Source: Chloroflexota bacterium (GTDB lineage: Bacteria; Chloroflexota; Anaerolineae; Anaerolineales; Villigracilaceae). Taken from it: DNA of 64,000 bases. The stretch is taken from contig JACRPQ010000005.1 of NCBI GenBank assembly GCA_016223135.1, positions 364,873 to 428,872 on the forward strand. The letters run 5' to 3'. The notes under the pieces were generated by a model. The model worked only from the letters and a program-made list of their open reading frames with translations. It was not told the origin of the DNA and ran no database searches. A program made the position numbers and the translations under genes. Positions 8,025 through 17,600 of this stretch are shown here, in pieces (within the stretch, counting starts at the first letter, position 1; the number at the start of each line of letters is the position of its first letter).

Positions 8025-10838
8025 TCAGTGATCAAACGGGCTTAGGTTCAGGAAGGGCAGCAATGGGGTATTGTTGCCGCCTGCGCCAACCGCTGGGAGG
8101 CAGAGCATAACATCTGCCGCCTCTCCGCTGCCTTTTTTCGTTTCCGTCACCTTCACTGTATCGCCCTGTTGACCGTTTGGAATACATAATGCCGGGTGGT
8201 CGAAGGGCGCTTTTTCCCAGCGGACGCGCTCGTCCGTCAGACTCAGCAGGAAGTTCACCAGATCCGTTTTCTGACCATCTGTCAATTGCAAATTCCCGAT
8301 TAACGGATCGAGGTTGGCTATGTTCTGTTGACCAAAGTCGCCGCCTCGATTGTAGAACTCAACCACTTGCCATAAGGTCGCCTGACCGCCGTTGTGAAAA
8401 TAAGGTCCGGTCAGTTCGACATTGCGCAGCCCCGGCGTCTTGAACGTGCCTGTCACGTTGATGCGGCTATCGCATGTGGGGAACATCCCAAATGGCGTTT
8501 GTAAATTCGGATCGGTGAACATTCCCAGTTGAGCCATACCTGAATCCGAAAGCGGGTTGCCGAATGGATCTGTTCCTCCCAAGCCGACATCCTCCAGTGA
8601 AGGGCGGACGCCGATGTTGTAAAAGCCGTTGTCATAGACAGCGCAGCCGCCGTCTCCCATGATCATGCGCTCGAGCCGTTCGACTGACACACTGTTGACC
8701 GACGCCTTGGTCAATTCAGGACCGCTGTGGCAGCCGATACAGCGCCCCTGCCCAGCAAACACTGCAAGCCCCCTTTGCTGACTAGGCGTCAGCGCTTTGG
8801 TGTTGCCTTCCATAAACTGGTCGAAAGGTGTGTTATCGGACACCAGCGTGGACTCATACAACTGGATGGACAGCCCAAAGAAGAGCGAGAAGTTACTTTC
8901 CATTTGAGAGTATTTCTGGTCGCCAACTTTCGTGTTGCTCCAGTATTCGCTGCGAAATGCTTTTTGGATCAAGTCGCGGTAGGTGACAGTCAACCCGTTG
9001 GAGGGGGGTTTCCCTCGGCTGCCGGCGATGGACCCCAGTACGCTGTCATTTGGATCAACCAGCTGCTGACCTAACGGCTTCAAGTTGGTATTGATTAGTT
9101 TACGACCGATGTCGATAAGCGCGCGCACATCGCAAGACATTTCAAAGGAATTTCCGGCAGGACCGACGGCTTGTGAAGCCAGGCTGGCGTTATCAATGGC
9201 AATGGGGGTTAAGACGATGGCTGTCCCGTTATATTTCCAGATGGCTGCGCCGGTTATAGTATCCCGCAGCCCGAATGGGTTAACTCCGTTGAAGGTGTTG
9301 CTGGCGCGTCCGTCCCAAAAATTGCGAAAATTGAAAACGGCATTGATCGTTGAGGGGGCATTGCGCGGCGCTACCCGGCGCACATTGACACCGCCTACAT
9401 TGAATACCGAGTCAAACATGGAGATACATTTGTCAACCGGATCGCCTTTTACGCGCGAAAAATTATGAAGAAATACCCCTTGCGATGAGATTATGTCATT
9501 TACATCGCTTACAATTGGGGAGTTTGCGGCACTCGAGTCGGCATGTTTTGTCAGCGGAAAATCCGCGGGTCGAAGTTGATAGTTGGGTCCTGCGAGCTGA
9601 AAGGTTGAATCATTGCCGCGCAGTCCTGGATTGATTTGATTCTTGGTACGCACATCCGCCCCGGCTTGGAAGTGGCAGCTGGCGCAAGCGGTTTTGCCGT
9701 CACTGCCTACTTGAACATCCCAGAAGAGCGCTTTGCCCAATTGAATCGCCGCTTGTTTATCGGACACAAAGTCCATTAGGTTGGATGGCTCAGGCACCGG
9801 CACAGTCTTGAGGGAAGCCAATGGCCGCACGATATCCACCCCAAGGAGATCCGGGTTGGGCGTGCCGGGGATGACCGTCCAGATTTTGCCAGCGAGCACT
9901 GCCCCGCCGGAATTATCTCCCACCAGCAAGTTGCCCTGTAAATCGATTCCCAGTCCGCTGACGCCGTCAAACAGCACACTGGTGCCGTTTATCAAGCCAG
10001 CTGTTGCGTAACGAGCTTGAGTCCCGTCATTGGGGTTGAATATGTCTACAGAGAAAAAATCGGCGACGAAGAGGTTGTTGACGCCATCGTAAAGCAGCGC
10101 AGTGGGAGCGAGGGTATCAATTCCAGTCGCTTCGGTTGGATTACAGGACCCCGGTAAGCACGCAGCCGCGCCGACTATCTTGGTCACCCTGAGAGTTTCT
10201 GCCACATATAAGTCATTACCGACGAAGGCAAAGGAGCTGGATGCCAATCCATTCGATGTGGCGCCGATCGCTTCCACTGTCTGCGAAGGTCCGCTCGGAT
10301 CGGTCAACCGTACGATTTGACCATTCTTGCCCAGACCAAGATACAGTTTGCCGTCAGGACCGAGCGCGGCTGCCCGCACTCCGCCGGTATCCAGAATTTG
10401 ACCAGACGCCAGCAGCAGTGGACTGCCAACGGTTTCCGTGACAGGGTCATACGTCAGGCGGTAGGCTCCTTGACTGTTGGCAGAAGCATCCGCCACATAA
10501 ACCGAGTTTGTGTTCGCATCGAAGACCGCTTGACCTGCAGTTTCCCCGCCCACTTTGAAGCAGGTTGCCAGATTGGGTTGGGCGATTATTGAGTCAGGCG
10601 CTGCATCCAGACGGCAGAAACCCAAAACTGCATCGGATACCCAAAGGTGCCCGCCGAGAGAGCCAGGCAGCCACATCACACTTACTGGCGTAGTCAGCCC
10701 ATTGGAATGCAGGGTACTCGTGGATAGTGCCAGGGCTTTGCCGATAAAAATAACTGTGGCAAGCAATAACACCAACAGGGTAATGCCAATATCCTTCGCC
10801 AAACGGGAGCGATTGTCAGTAACCCTTTTTCGTTTCAT
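8025..10838 (-). CDS. Beta-propeller/di-heme cytochrome c peroxidase (MauG/CCP) fusion
   Basis: A 937-residue exported protein. An N-terminal membrane anchor or signal (about residues 15-38) is followed by some 320 residues of NHL/SMP-30-like propeller repeats (...DGKLYLGLGKNGQIVRL...), then a di-heme peroxidase module. Two c-type heme sites are visible: CASCH (about residue 383) and CIGCH (about 698). The usual C-terminal GPYFHNGG motif is present. CCP/MauG proteins reduce peroxide or carry out heme-mediated oxidations outside the membrane. The 937-residue length is far above the usual 320-450 because of the propeller. It follows the SCO lipoprotein gene by 87 bases and probably shares its transcript. 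The substrate is unknown. Confidence 0.87.
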   Translation of the reverse strand: MKRKRVTDNRSRLAKDIGITLLVLLLATVIFIGKALALSTSTLHSNGLTTPVSVMWLPGSLGGHLWVSDAVLGFCRLDAAPDSIIAQPNLATCFKVGGETAGQAVFDANTNSVYVADASANSQGAYRLTYDPVTETVGSPLLLASGQILDTGGVRAAALGPDGKLYLGLGKNGQIVRLTDPSGPSQTVEAIGATSNGLASSSFAFVGNDLYVAETLRVTKIVGAAACLPGSCNPTEATGIDTLAPTALLYDGVNNLFVADFFSVDIFNPNDGTQARYATAGLINGTSVLFDGVSGLGIDLQGNLLVGDNSGGAVLAGKIWTVIPGTPNPDLLGVDIVRPLASLKTVPVPEPSNLMDFVSDKQAAIQLGKALFWDVQVGSDGKTACASCHFQAGADVRTKNQINPGLRGNDSTFQLAGPNYQLRPADFPLTKHADSSAANSPIVSDVNDIISSQGVFLHNFSRVKGDPVDKCISMFDSVFNVGGVNVRRVAPRNAPSTINAVFNFRNFWDGRASNTFNGVNPFGLRDTITGAAIWKYNGTAIVLTPIAIDNASLASQAVGPAGNSFEMSCDVRALIDIGRKLINTNLKPLGQQLVDPNDSVLGSIAGSRGKPPSNGLTVTYRDLIQKAFRSEYWSNTKVGDQKYSQMESNFSLFFGLSIQLYESTLVSDNTPFDQFMEGNTKALTPSQQRGLAVFAGQGRCIGCHSGPELTKASVNSVSVERLERMIMGDGGCAVYDNGFYNIGVRPSLEDVGLGGTDPFGNPLSDSGMAQLGMFTDPNLQTPFGMFPTCDSRINVTGTFKTPGLRNVELTGPYFHNGGQATLWQVVEFYNRGGDFGQQNIANLDPLIGNLQLTDGQKTDLVNFLLSLTDERVRWEKAPFDHPALCIPNGQQGDTVKVTETKKGSGEAADVMLCLPAVGAGGNNTPLLPFLNLSPFDH

Positions 10839-10925
10839 CGGTTTCTACCTTTTCCCTGGCAATTTGAGTTTGTCAAATGCCCAGCGCGTCGCATCATTTT
10901 GAACGGTCACAATTAGCAGAGAACT

Positions 10926-11480
10926 TTATTTTTCTGCCAGCAGAACTTTTAGATCAGAGGCGATATCATCGGAGGATGTGTCGGGCGGGAAGGTTTCACG
11001 CAGATTGCCTTTTTTATCCACAACATAGATAAGGCTTGAGTGTGTCTCGCCGCCATCCAGGACTACAACTCCATACTCCTGCCATGTTTTCGCCAATTCA
11101 TTGGGCGTGCCGAGCAAACCAAGAAATGACGGGTTGAATCTTCCCATGAACTCTTTCATGGATTGAGGAGTGTCCTTGTTGGGATCGGTGCTGACCATCA
11201 CCACCACCACATCTTTCGAGGGACTGCCGAGTGTCTCAAGGGCTTGTCGTATGATGGCCATCGTCGCGGGACATTCGATAACGCAGTTCGAAAAACCAAA
11301 AAAGACCAATACGACCTTACCGCGCTGGCTGGATAGCTGAAAAGGACGCCCATTATGGTCGGTCAAATTAATTTCTGCGGCAGGGATGGCTGACAAAACT
11401 GCGGCGCCTTTTAGTCCACTGCAGGAGACCGTCAAAACGATAATGAGTATGGCAAGCGCTACAAGAGAAGCTTGTTTCAT
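10926..11480 (-). CDS. SCO1/SenC family copper-binding lipoprotein
   Basis: A 184-residue thioredoxin-fold lipoprotein. The signal peptide ends TVSC (Cys20 lipidated). The copper-binding CxxxC is C66-V-I-E-C70-P, and the conserved distal histidine is His147 in ETHSSLIYVVD. SCO proteins deliver copper to oxidases or act as redox sensors at the membrane surface. Its place between a multicopper oxidase and a di-heme peroxidase suggests it loads copper into the former. The loop is GFSNCVIECP rather than the commoner GYTHCPDVCP, but the metal ligands are intact. Confidence 0.9.
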   Translation of the reverse strand: MKQASLVALAILIIVLTVSCSGLKGAAVLSAIPAAEINLTDHNGRPFQLSSQRGKVVLVFFGFSNCVIECPATMAIIRQALETLGSPSKDVVVVMVSTDPNKDTPQSMKEFMGRFNPSFLGLLGTPNELAKTWQEYGVVVLDGGETHSSLIYVVDKKGNLRETFPPDTSSDDIASDLKVLLAEK

Positions 11481-11527
11481 AGGAATTTTTTACCTGCATT
11501 ATTGACGTTTACAAAAATCAATTAAGT

Positions 11528-11611
11528 TATGTCACTCTGAGAGAGTATTTTTGCGACCGAGGAGTCTCGCATTTGAGCGTAGAGACCCTTCACTTCGTTC
11601 AGGGTGACATT
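11528..11611. repeat. Dispersed palindromic repeat
   Basis: Arms ATGTCACTCTGAG and TTCAGGGTGACAT enclose a core with further inverted arms (GAGTCTCGC.. and ..GCGTAGAGACCC). It resembles common dispersed repeats of the GTCACCCTGAGCGAAG type. It lies in the 269-base gap between the oxidase and SCO genes. Confidence 0.5.
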
Positions 11612-11650
11612 CACTAACTTACCTGAACGTCAATAGAAGAGAAACTCATT

Positions 11651-11748
11651 AGACTTTATCTGAAATAACCGTCCCGAAGGTTTTTTTAAGCAAATCAAAG
11701 GGCAAAACATCAACCTTCGGGACGTTTTTCTTATTACCGATAAAGTCT
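11651..11748. repeat. Intergenic palindromic element (type B), copy 2
   Basis: A 98-base inverted repeat. The outer arms AGACTTTATC (11651-11660) and GATAAAGTCT (11739-11748) and the inner arms CGTCCCGAAGGTT (11670-11682) and AACCTTCGGGACG (11712-11724) are perfect. It ends at the stop codon of the multicopper oxidase, so on the minus strand it would form a large hairpin directly after that gene and could protect or terminate its mRNA. Confidence 0.65.
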
Positions 11749-11749
11749 A

Positions 11750-14455
11750 TTATCTTGTAACGCTTTGGAGCGCGGTCCGCGGGCTAATTCCGCCGAGACT
11801 GGATTTAACTTGCAATCCGGCAGTTCCGGAAGTCCCAGCAGCGGGCTGCGGCACTCCCGTCAGGGTAAGTTTCCACACGCCTTTAGATTTAGTGAAGGTA
11901 TTGCCCAGCAGCGAAGGATCATACATGATGGCGGTTGTCGCAAGGTATGGCATGAGTTTCAAGACTGCGCTGGGGTCGCTTGACGTGGCAGTGATGGTCA
12001 AAATCTTCTTTGAGGTCCTATACACTGACGAGGTGATTGTGACAGTGTCGGCAACTATGACCGGTTTCACCGTAATTGTGGCGCTTGCTGTATTGGATCC
12101 TGCCGCGTTAGTCACCTTTAGCGAAAGGGTAATGGTCGTGGTTGCTGTTACGGCAGGCGCAGTGTAGATCGGGTTGGGGCTGGTAGGATCAGAGAAAGTA
12201 CCTGCACTGGCGCTCCAAAGATAGGTGATGGGCGTTGTGCCGGTGGCGCTTCCGTTCAGGGGTGTTGTCGCGGCTGAATCAACCGTGTAGGGACCGCCCG
12301 CGTCGGCGACTGGCGCTGTGACAGGAGCAGGGAGGATCTCCCAGCCGAACATCATGGCGTGGTCTTCGTGCGCCAGGTTGTGGCAATGCGCTACGTAATG
12401 TCCCACAAAGTCTCTGAACTGCCGCCACACCAACACTGACTCGCCTTCATCGAGATTGATCACATCCTCTCTTGAGGCATCATCCGGATGATCCGCGCTA
12501 GGGACGATGGCATTTCCATTGCGCATGATGACGCGGTGTTCCTCCATGTGAAGGTGAAACGGATGGACCCACCCGCCGCCGCCGTTGCGGATCTCCCAGA
12601 CGGCACTGCTCCCTATTACATGCTGGGCGAGCGGGCTCTTGCCCGCCGGATTCTTGAGGCTTATTGCCGGGAAGGTCGGGTCGAAGGGCGCCCCATTGAC
12701 GAGCCATTCGATCTCGCCGCCAAAGCCGCCGCGCTGGACTTCAAAGATGAGTCTGTTATCCAACATTTCCTGCGTGATCACAGGCATGGGCGGAAGTTCG
12801 CGCATAATCCCCGTGGGGATCTGGCTGTTATCGGGGGCATCATCGCCAATCACGATCTTCAGAACCGGAATCTTGTAATTGGGGTCGAGCCCGGAGCGGG
12901 TTGAATTGTTCATCTTGCGCCCGTCCGTCATTTTCATGATGTTTGTCAGGTAAATCACATCGCCTTTTTGGGTCGGCGTTCCATCCGCGTATTTCGTAAA
13001 GTCAACGATGAATTCACGGCGTTTGGCGGGCCACAACTCGAAGGAATCGCGGACGATCGTATGGGGCAGCAAGCCGCCGTCAGAGGCGATCTGGATGAAC
13101 TGCATACACTGTACGCCATCTGGAATACGATACTGCCCCTGAAGTTCGTCGCCGCTGTAGCCAAGATCTTTTGCTGCCACCGGTCCGCCCGCGGATCTCA
13201 TCAACACGAATTCATAACAGCGGGAAACGGAGGCATCCAGGAAACGAAGGCGATACTTGCGGCGGTTGACCGTGAGCACCGGGTAAGCTTTTCCATTAAC
13301 CGTAAAGATGTCGCCGACAAAGCCATGATTGACGGAATGGCGATAGAAGGTCTTGCCCCACCATTCCGGATGCGTGCGGGGATTTCCAGCGTCCGGGAAT
13401 TCGGCATCATGAATGTCATTGTGCAGCGTGACGCCATCGTCCAGGCGGCAGTCGTAGAAAACCAGCGGGATATCGTAGGCGACATCGAAGGAGCCGTCCG
13501 GGTTATCCGTGCGCACACCGGGCAGGTGCAGACCTTGGGTCTCGTCGCCCATATCCTTGTTGTCCTCGGGATCGTAGATTGGATAAAGTCCAACCATTCC
13601 CTTATAGACATTGGCGCCGGTGTGGTCCATGCGATGATCGTGGAACCAGAAGAACGATTGCTTCTCGCGCGAGTCGCCGCCGGCGGGCCAGTTGAGATAG
13701 AGGTTATCGCACCAACTTCCGGGCGGGTATCCATGCCTCCTGGGACCGTAATTCATGGCGTAGTTTGGATTGCCATCGCTCTCCGGCGCGGTATGCGCAT
13801 TGTGCAGGTGGGTGAGGAATGACCAATCAGGCGCGCCAAAATCCTGGCGGTCGAGGTTGAGCGGGTTCTCATCAAGGCGGTTTACGAAACGAACGAGGAC
13901 TGGCTTGCCATACTCAGCATTGATGAGCGGTCCAGGGAATGTGCCGTTGAAACCATAGATGGTGCTGGAAGGTAATGATCGAATCGTTCCCGCCGGGTAG
14001 GATTTTCCGTCTGCGTCGAATGAGATCGTTGGCTGTCCGTTGCCGTCAATCGGCAGTACTTCGGATGAAGTAAAGTCATGAGTATTCACCCTCAGTTCGA
14101 TCCTGTACACAATCGGGTCGGGATATCCGATCTGGCTTGGCCAAATTTGATGCTTTTCATTGCCGAATGAGTTCTGCTTGCCGGGTTCCGGACCGGGTTT
14201 GGACGCCCAGCTATTCCAATCAGATGGGGGTATCGGAGCCAGCGCCTTCGGGATCGGCAACTCATCCTGAAAAGGAGAGAGGATCAACGGACTGGTCGGG
14301 TACGCCTCGGTATAGAAGACATCCACCGCCTTGGCAGTTGAAACCACTTTGAGAAGCCGCGACCCAGCCAATGCGACTGCCGCCGTCCCTGTCAATCCTA
14401 ATTTCAAAAAATCGCGGCGGGAAAATTGGGTGCGGGTGATGAGTTGTGCGGGCAT
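11750..14455 (-). CDS. Tat-exported multicopper oxidase with C-terminal PKD domain
   Basis: A 901-residue protein. The N-terminus carries a twin-arginine signal (SRRDFLKLG) and hydrophobic stretch. The four copper-binding blocks are present: HLHNAH (about 214), FWFHDH (268), HPFHLH (630) and HYVAHCHNLAHEDH (684), giving type 1, 2 and 3 copper sites. Residues about 715-790 form a PKD/Ig-like domain (DAGGPYTVDS...), followed by an unclassified beta-rich tail. The enzyme oxidises metal ions or phenolics and reduces oxygen to water. It is longer than usual because of the tail. The start is ATG 14455, preceded by AAGGAGG; a longer frame to 14521 runs into a repeat. The neighbours SCO and CCP fit a copper/heme extracellular oxidation function. 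Confidence 0.9.
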   Translation of the reverse strand: MPAQLITRTQFSRRDFLKLGLTGTAAVALAGSRLLKVVSTAKAVDVFYTEAYPTSPLILSPFQDELPIPKALAPIPPSDWNSWASKPGPEPGKQNSFGNEKHQIWPSQIGYPDPIVYRIELRVNTHDFTSSEVLPIDGNGQPTISFDADGKSYPAGTIRSLPSSTIYGFNGTFPGPLINAEYGKPVLVRFVNRLDENPLNLDRQDFGAPDWSFLTHLHNAHTAPESDGNPNYAMNYGPRRHGYPPGSWCDNLYLNWPAGGDSREKQSFFWFHDHRMDHTGANVYKGMVGLYPIYDPEDNKDMGDETQGLHLPGVRTDNPDGSFDVAYDIPLVFYDCRLDDGVTLHNDIHDAEFPDAGNPRTHPEWWGKTFYRHSVNHGFVGDIFTVNGKAYPVLTVNRRKYRLRFLDASVSRCYEFVLMRSAGGPVAAKDLGYSGDELQGQYRIPDGVQCMQFIQIASDGGLLPHTIVRDSFELWPAKRREFIVDFTKYADGTPTQKGDVIYLTNIMKMTDGRKMNNSTRSGLDPNYKIPVLKIVIGDDAPDNSQIPTGIMRELPPMPVITQEMLDNRLIFEVQRGGFGGEIEWLVNGAPFDPTFPAISLKNPAGKSPLAQHVIGSSAVWEIRNGGGGWVHPFHLHMEEHRVIMRNGNAIVPSADHPDDASREDVINLDEGESVLVWRQFRDFVGHYVAHCHNLAHEDHAMMFGWEILPAPVTAPVADAGGPYTVDSAATTPLNGSATGTTPITYLWSASAGTFSDPTSPNPIYTAPAVTATTTITLSLKVTNAAGSNTASATITVKPVIVADTVTITSSVYRTSKKILTITATSSDPSAVLKLMPYLATTAIMYDPSLLGNTFTKSKGVWKLTLTGVPQPAAGTSGTAGLQVKSSLGGISPRTALQSVTR

Positions 14456-14478
14456 GACTGCTTCCTCCTTACTTACCT

Positions 14479-14549
14479 TACACAAGATGTCCCGAAAGTT
14501 CTCCGACGAGAGTCTTTCCACGCGAGAAAACCTTCGAGACGCTGTGTAA
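14479..14549. repeat. Intergenic palindromic element (type B-like), copy 3
   Basis: Outer arms TTACACA and TGTGTAA, with inner arms GTCCCGAAAGTTCTC and GAGAAAACCTTCGAGAC. It lies immediately upstream of the oxidase ribosome binding site and shares the GTCCCGAA/CTTCG core with the elements at 7685 and 11651. Confidence 0.45.
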
Positions 14550-14590
14550 CATTATTGATTGACTCCATGCTTACAAAAATCAGGCAACTG

Positions 14591-14623
14591 TGGGAGGAGA
14601 CAGACAATCGCTGTCTCCTCCCA
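14591..14623 (-). terminator. Strong hairpin after the 1518-residue gene
   Basis: A perfect 13-base stem (TGGGAGGAGACAG, 14591-14603, and CTGTCTCCTCCCA, 14611-14623) with a 7-base loop begins 13 bases after the stop codon on the minus strand. A T-run (ATTTTTG) follows about 12 bases further on. It could terminate part of the transcription between the first gene and the oxidase gene, or stabilise the upstream mRNA. Confidence 0.6.
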
Positions 14624-14635
14624 ACTTGCGAGAAC

Positions 14636-17600
14636 TTACTTGCCCGATCCGCTCAACGGAACCGTATGAGGCGAGCCGGCGGCATTACTGGTGATGGTGA
14701 GCGTGCCTGTAAAGGTGGAGAGCGAGGTCGGCGCGAAGCGGATGTTGACTGTGCAGTTCTTGCCGGGCAGGATTGCCGCGCCGCAGTTATGTCCGGCAAT
14801 GGTGAAGGTGGTCGAGCCGCTGATGGCGAGCGAGAGAATATTCAAGTTGCTTGTACCTGTGTTCGTAATGTTGATGGATTTGGTGGAACTGCCGCCCACG
14901 CCGACGTTGCCGAAGGAAAGCGAGGTTGGCGAGAGGCTCAGGCTTGCGGAAACGCCGGTGCCGGAAAGGTTGACCGTTTGCGGGCTGGTCGGAGCATCGT
15001 CCACCAGTTGAATTTGGGCAGTGCGCGTCCCTCCGGCGGTCGGCGCAAAACTGACCTGCAGGGTGCACGTCCCACCCGGAGCGACAGGCGTCGTACAACC
15101 GTTCCCCAGAATGAAGTCGGAGGCGTTGGCGCCGCTCAGAGTGACGGAGGCAATGTTCAGGTTTGCATTGCCCGTGTTTTGCACGGTGACCGCCAGCGGC
15201 GCGCTCACGCTTCCCACTGCCTGGCTGCCGAACGTCAGGCTGGCGGGGCTGAGCGAGACGGCGGGCATTGGCACGGCAATGGCTTGACCAAACAGAGCAA
15301 CCGAGACAGGTGAATTGAGACCCGAATGGCTGACTGTGAGAACGGCTGACTTGCTTCCATCGAGGGTGGGGCTGAAGCGCACGGTCACCGAGCAGGTTTC
15401 ATCCTGGGCAAGCGTCGTGCAGGTGTTGCCCGTCACTTGGAATTGTGAGGCGTCTGTGCCGCCGAGGCTGGGGGCGAAGCCCGTGATCGGATCGGGTGAA
15501 AGGTTGGTGAGGGTCACCGTCAGGTCTGGGCTGGAAGCGAGCACATCCACATTGCCAAAGTCGAGGGCGGCGGGGGCGCTGATGATGGGTCCTGCCAGTT
15601 TGCCGGAGAGGAGGAACTTATCGGTGCGCATGGAGGTGCCATCAATGGCGAAGTAGTTGGCGGGTTCGGTCTCGCCTGCAGGAATGTAGCGCGAACCGAC
15701 AATGCGATGCAGGGTGACAGCGTCTCCCAGGTAACCGGCGGGAGCGGCGGGGGCAAAAGCCGGGTCCCAGCGCAAGAGTCCGTTATTGAGCAGCGGGCTT
15801 GGGATGGGAGGATCAATATCGGTTGTGCCGGCGTTGGCGGGGATTCCACCGGTCGTATCCGTAAGGAAGGGTCCCACTGGACCGTAGGGAGTGGTGAATG
15901 TGTAAGAGGTGTTCGGGCACAGACCGGAAGTCACTTTGATGCGAATGCGGGCAAAGACAGTTTGTTGACCGATTTCCGGCACGCCGTTGATGAAGGAGCC
16001 TTCGAGCGCCATGCGCAAGAGGGCGAAGCCGGGCGCTGATGCGCCGTTGCAACCATCCGTCGGCACCAGGTCAGAGTCGGTGATCTGGTAGAAGAACTCG
16101 ATGGGGTAATTGGTTGGGAAAACGAGAGGCAGAGAGGGGTCGAAGCCCGCATCGGCGAGGACGACGCAGTTGGGATCGCTCGCATCGAGACAGGGCTGGA
16201 CGCGCACGCCATTGTCGTCCTGATACCAGTCGGGGAAGCCGTCGGAGCGGATCGTCGCCGAGACGGCCGGCGCGCCGGTGAAGCCGCGTCCGCTGAGGGC
16301 GACGGTTGGCGTCACACCGCTCGCATTGCTGGGGATGGTCAACGTCCCAGTGGAGAGTCCGCTGACCGTCGGAGCGAAGCGCACTTTGATGATGCAGGAT
16401 CCGTCCACCGGCACGGTAGCCGGCGCGGCGGGGCAGTTGTTCTCCAGCAGGAATTGAGCGTTATCCACTGTGGGCGTCCCTACTTCGAGCGGTTCCAAAC
16501 CACCGAGGTTCGAGACAGTGATCGAAACGGATTGACTCGTCTGCCCAACGTGAAGGTCGGTGAAGGCAAAGGAGGCTGGGCTGACAGTGATGGCGGGTCC
16601 GCTGACCACTTGCCCGATTCCGTTCAGGGCGATCTTGAGACCGTTGTTGCGCCCGGTGTGGTTGACCGTGATAAAGGCATCGCGGCTGCCGGCGGCGGTG
16701 GGAGCGAACAGCACGTTGAAGTTACAACTTGCGCCTGCGGCAAGCACGATCGTCCCGCCGAAGAAGGCGTTGTTGCAGCCGCCGTCGGGAATGAAGTCGC
16801 CGGGGTTGGGACCGCCCAGAACGAGGCTGTTGATGGTCAGTGCAGTGATGCCTTCATTGGTGAGCGTGATTTGCGCATTGCCGCTCGAGACGCCTACGGT
16901 GTAGGGCGGGAACGCCACACTGCTGGGATTGGCGACGAGGGGTCCATTGAGTTTGCCCATTACGGTGAAGAGCGTCGTCTGACCGATGGTCACACTGGGT
17001 CCACCCACCGCGGCGGGACCCTCAATGCGGAAGAAATTGGTGTTATACGGGCTGCCGGTGATGCGGTGCAGTGTAATGGCGTCGCCAATATAACCGGCAG
17101 GTGCGGCAGGCGCGATCGCCGGATCCCACTGAAGGAAACTGGCGAGCACCGGGCTTTGTATGGCATCGGCAAAGTTGCACAGGTCGGGCGCAACGGGGAA
17201 ACAGCCGATGTCCACCGTGCCGGCGGCAGGTTTGATGGAGCCGCTGTCGTCGGTGGTCAGGACCGTCTGCCCGTAAGGATGGGTGAACGTGTAGGCAGTG
17301 TTCGGGCACAAGCCGCCGCGCACCACGATGCGCACGCGTCCGAAGACCATCTGGTCGCCGTTGGCGGGCGTGGGGTTGACAAATGCTGCTTCGAGTGCGG
17401 AGCGCACGAAGGCGCGTCCTGGCGGGATGCTTCCACAGCCGGGCGTGGTAAGCATATCGGAGTCAGCGATTGTGTAAAAATATTCGCTGGGGAAATTGGC
17501 GAACTCCGTCATCCCCTGCAGGGGGAGGGATGGGTTGTAGAATTCGTCCGGCAGGACGATGCAGAAGGGGTCGCTCGGGTCAATACATTCGCTGAGGCGC

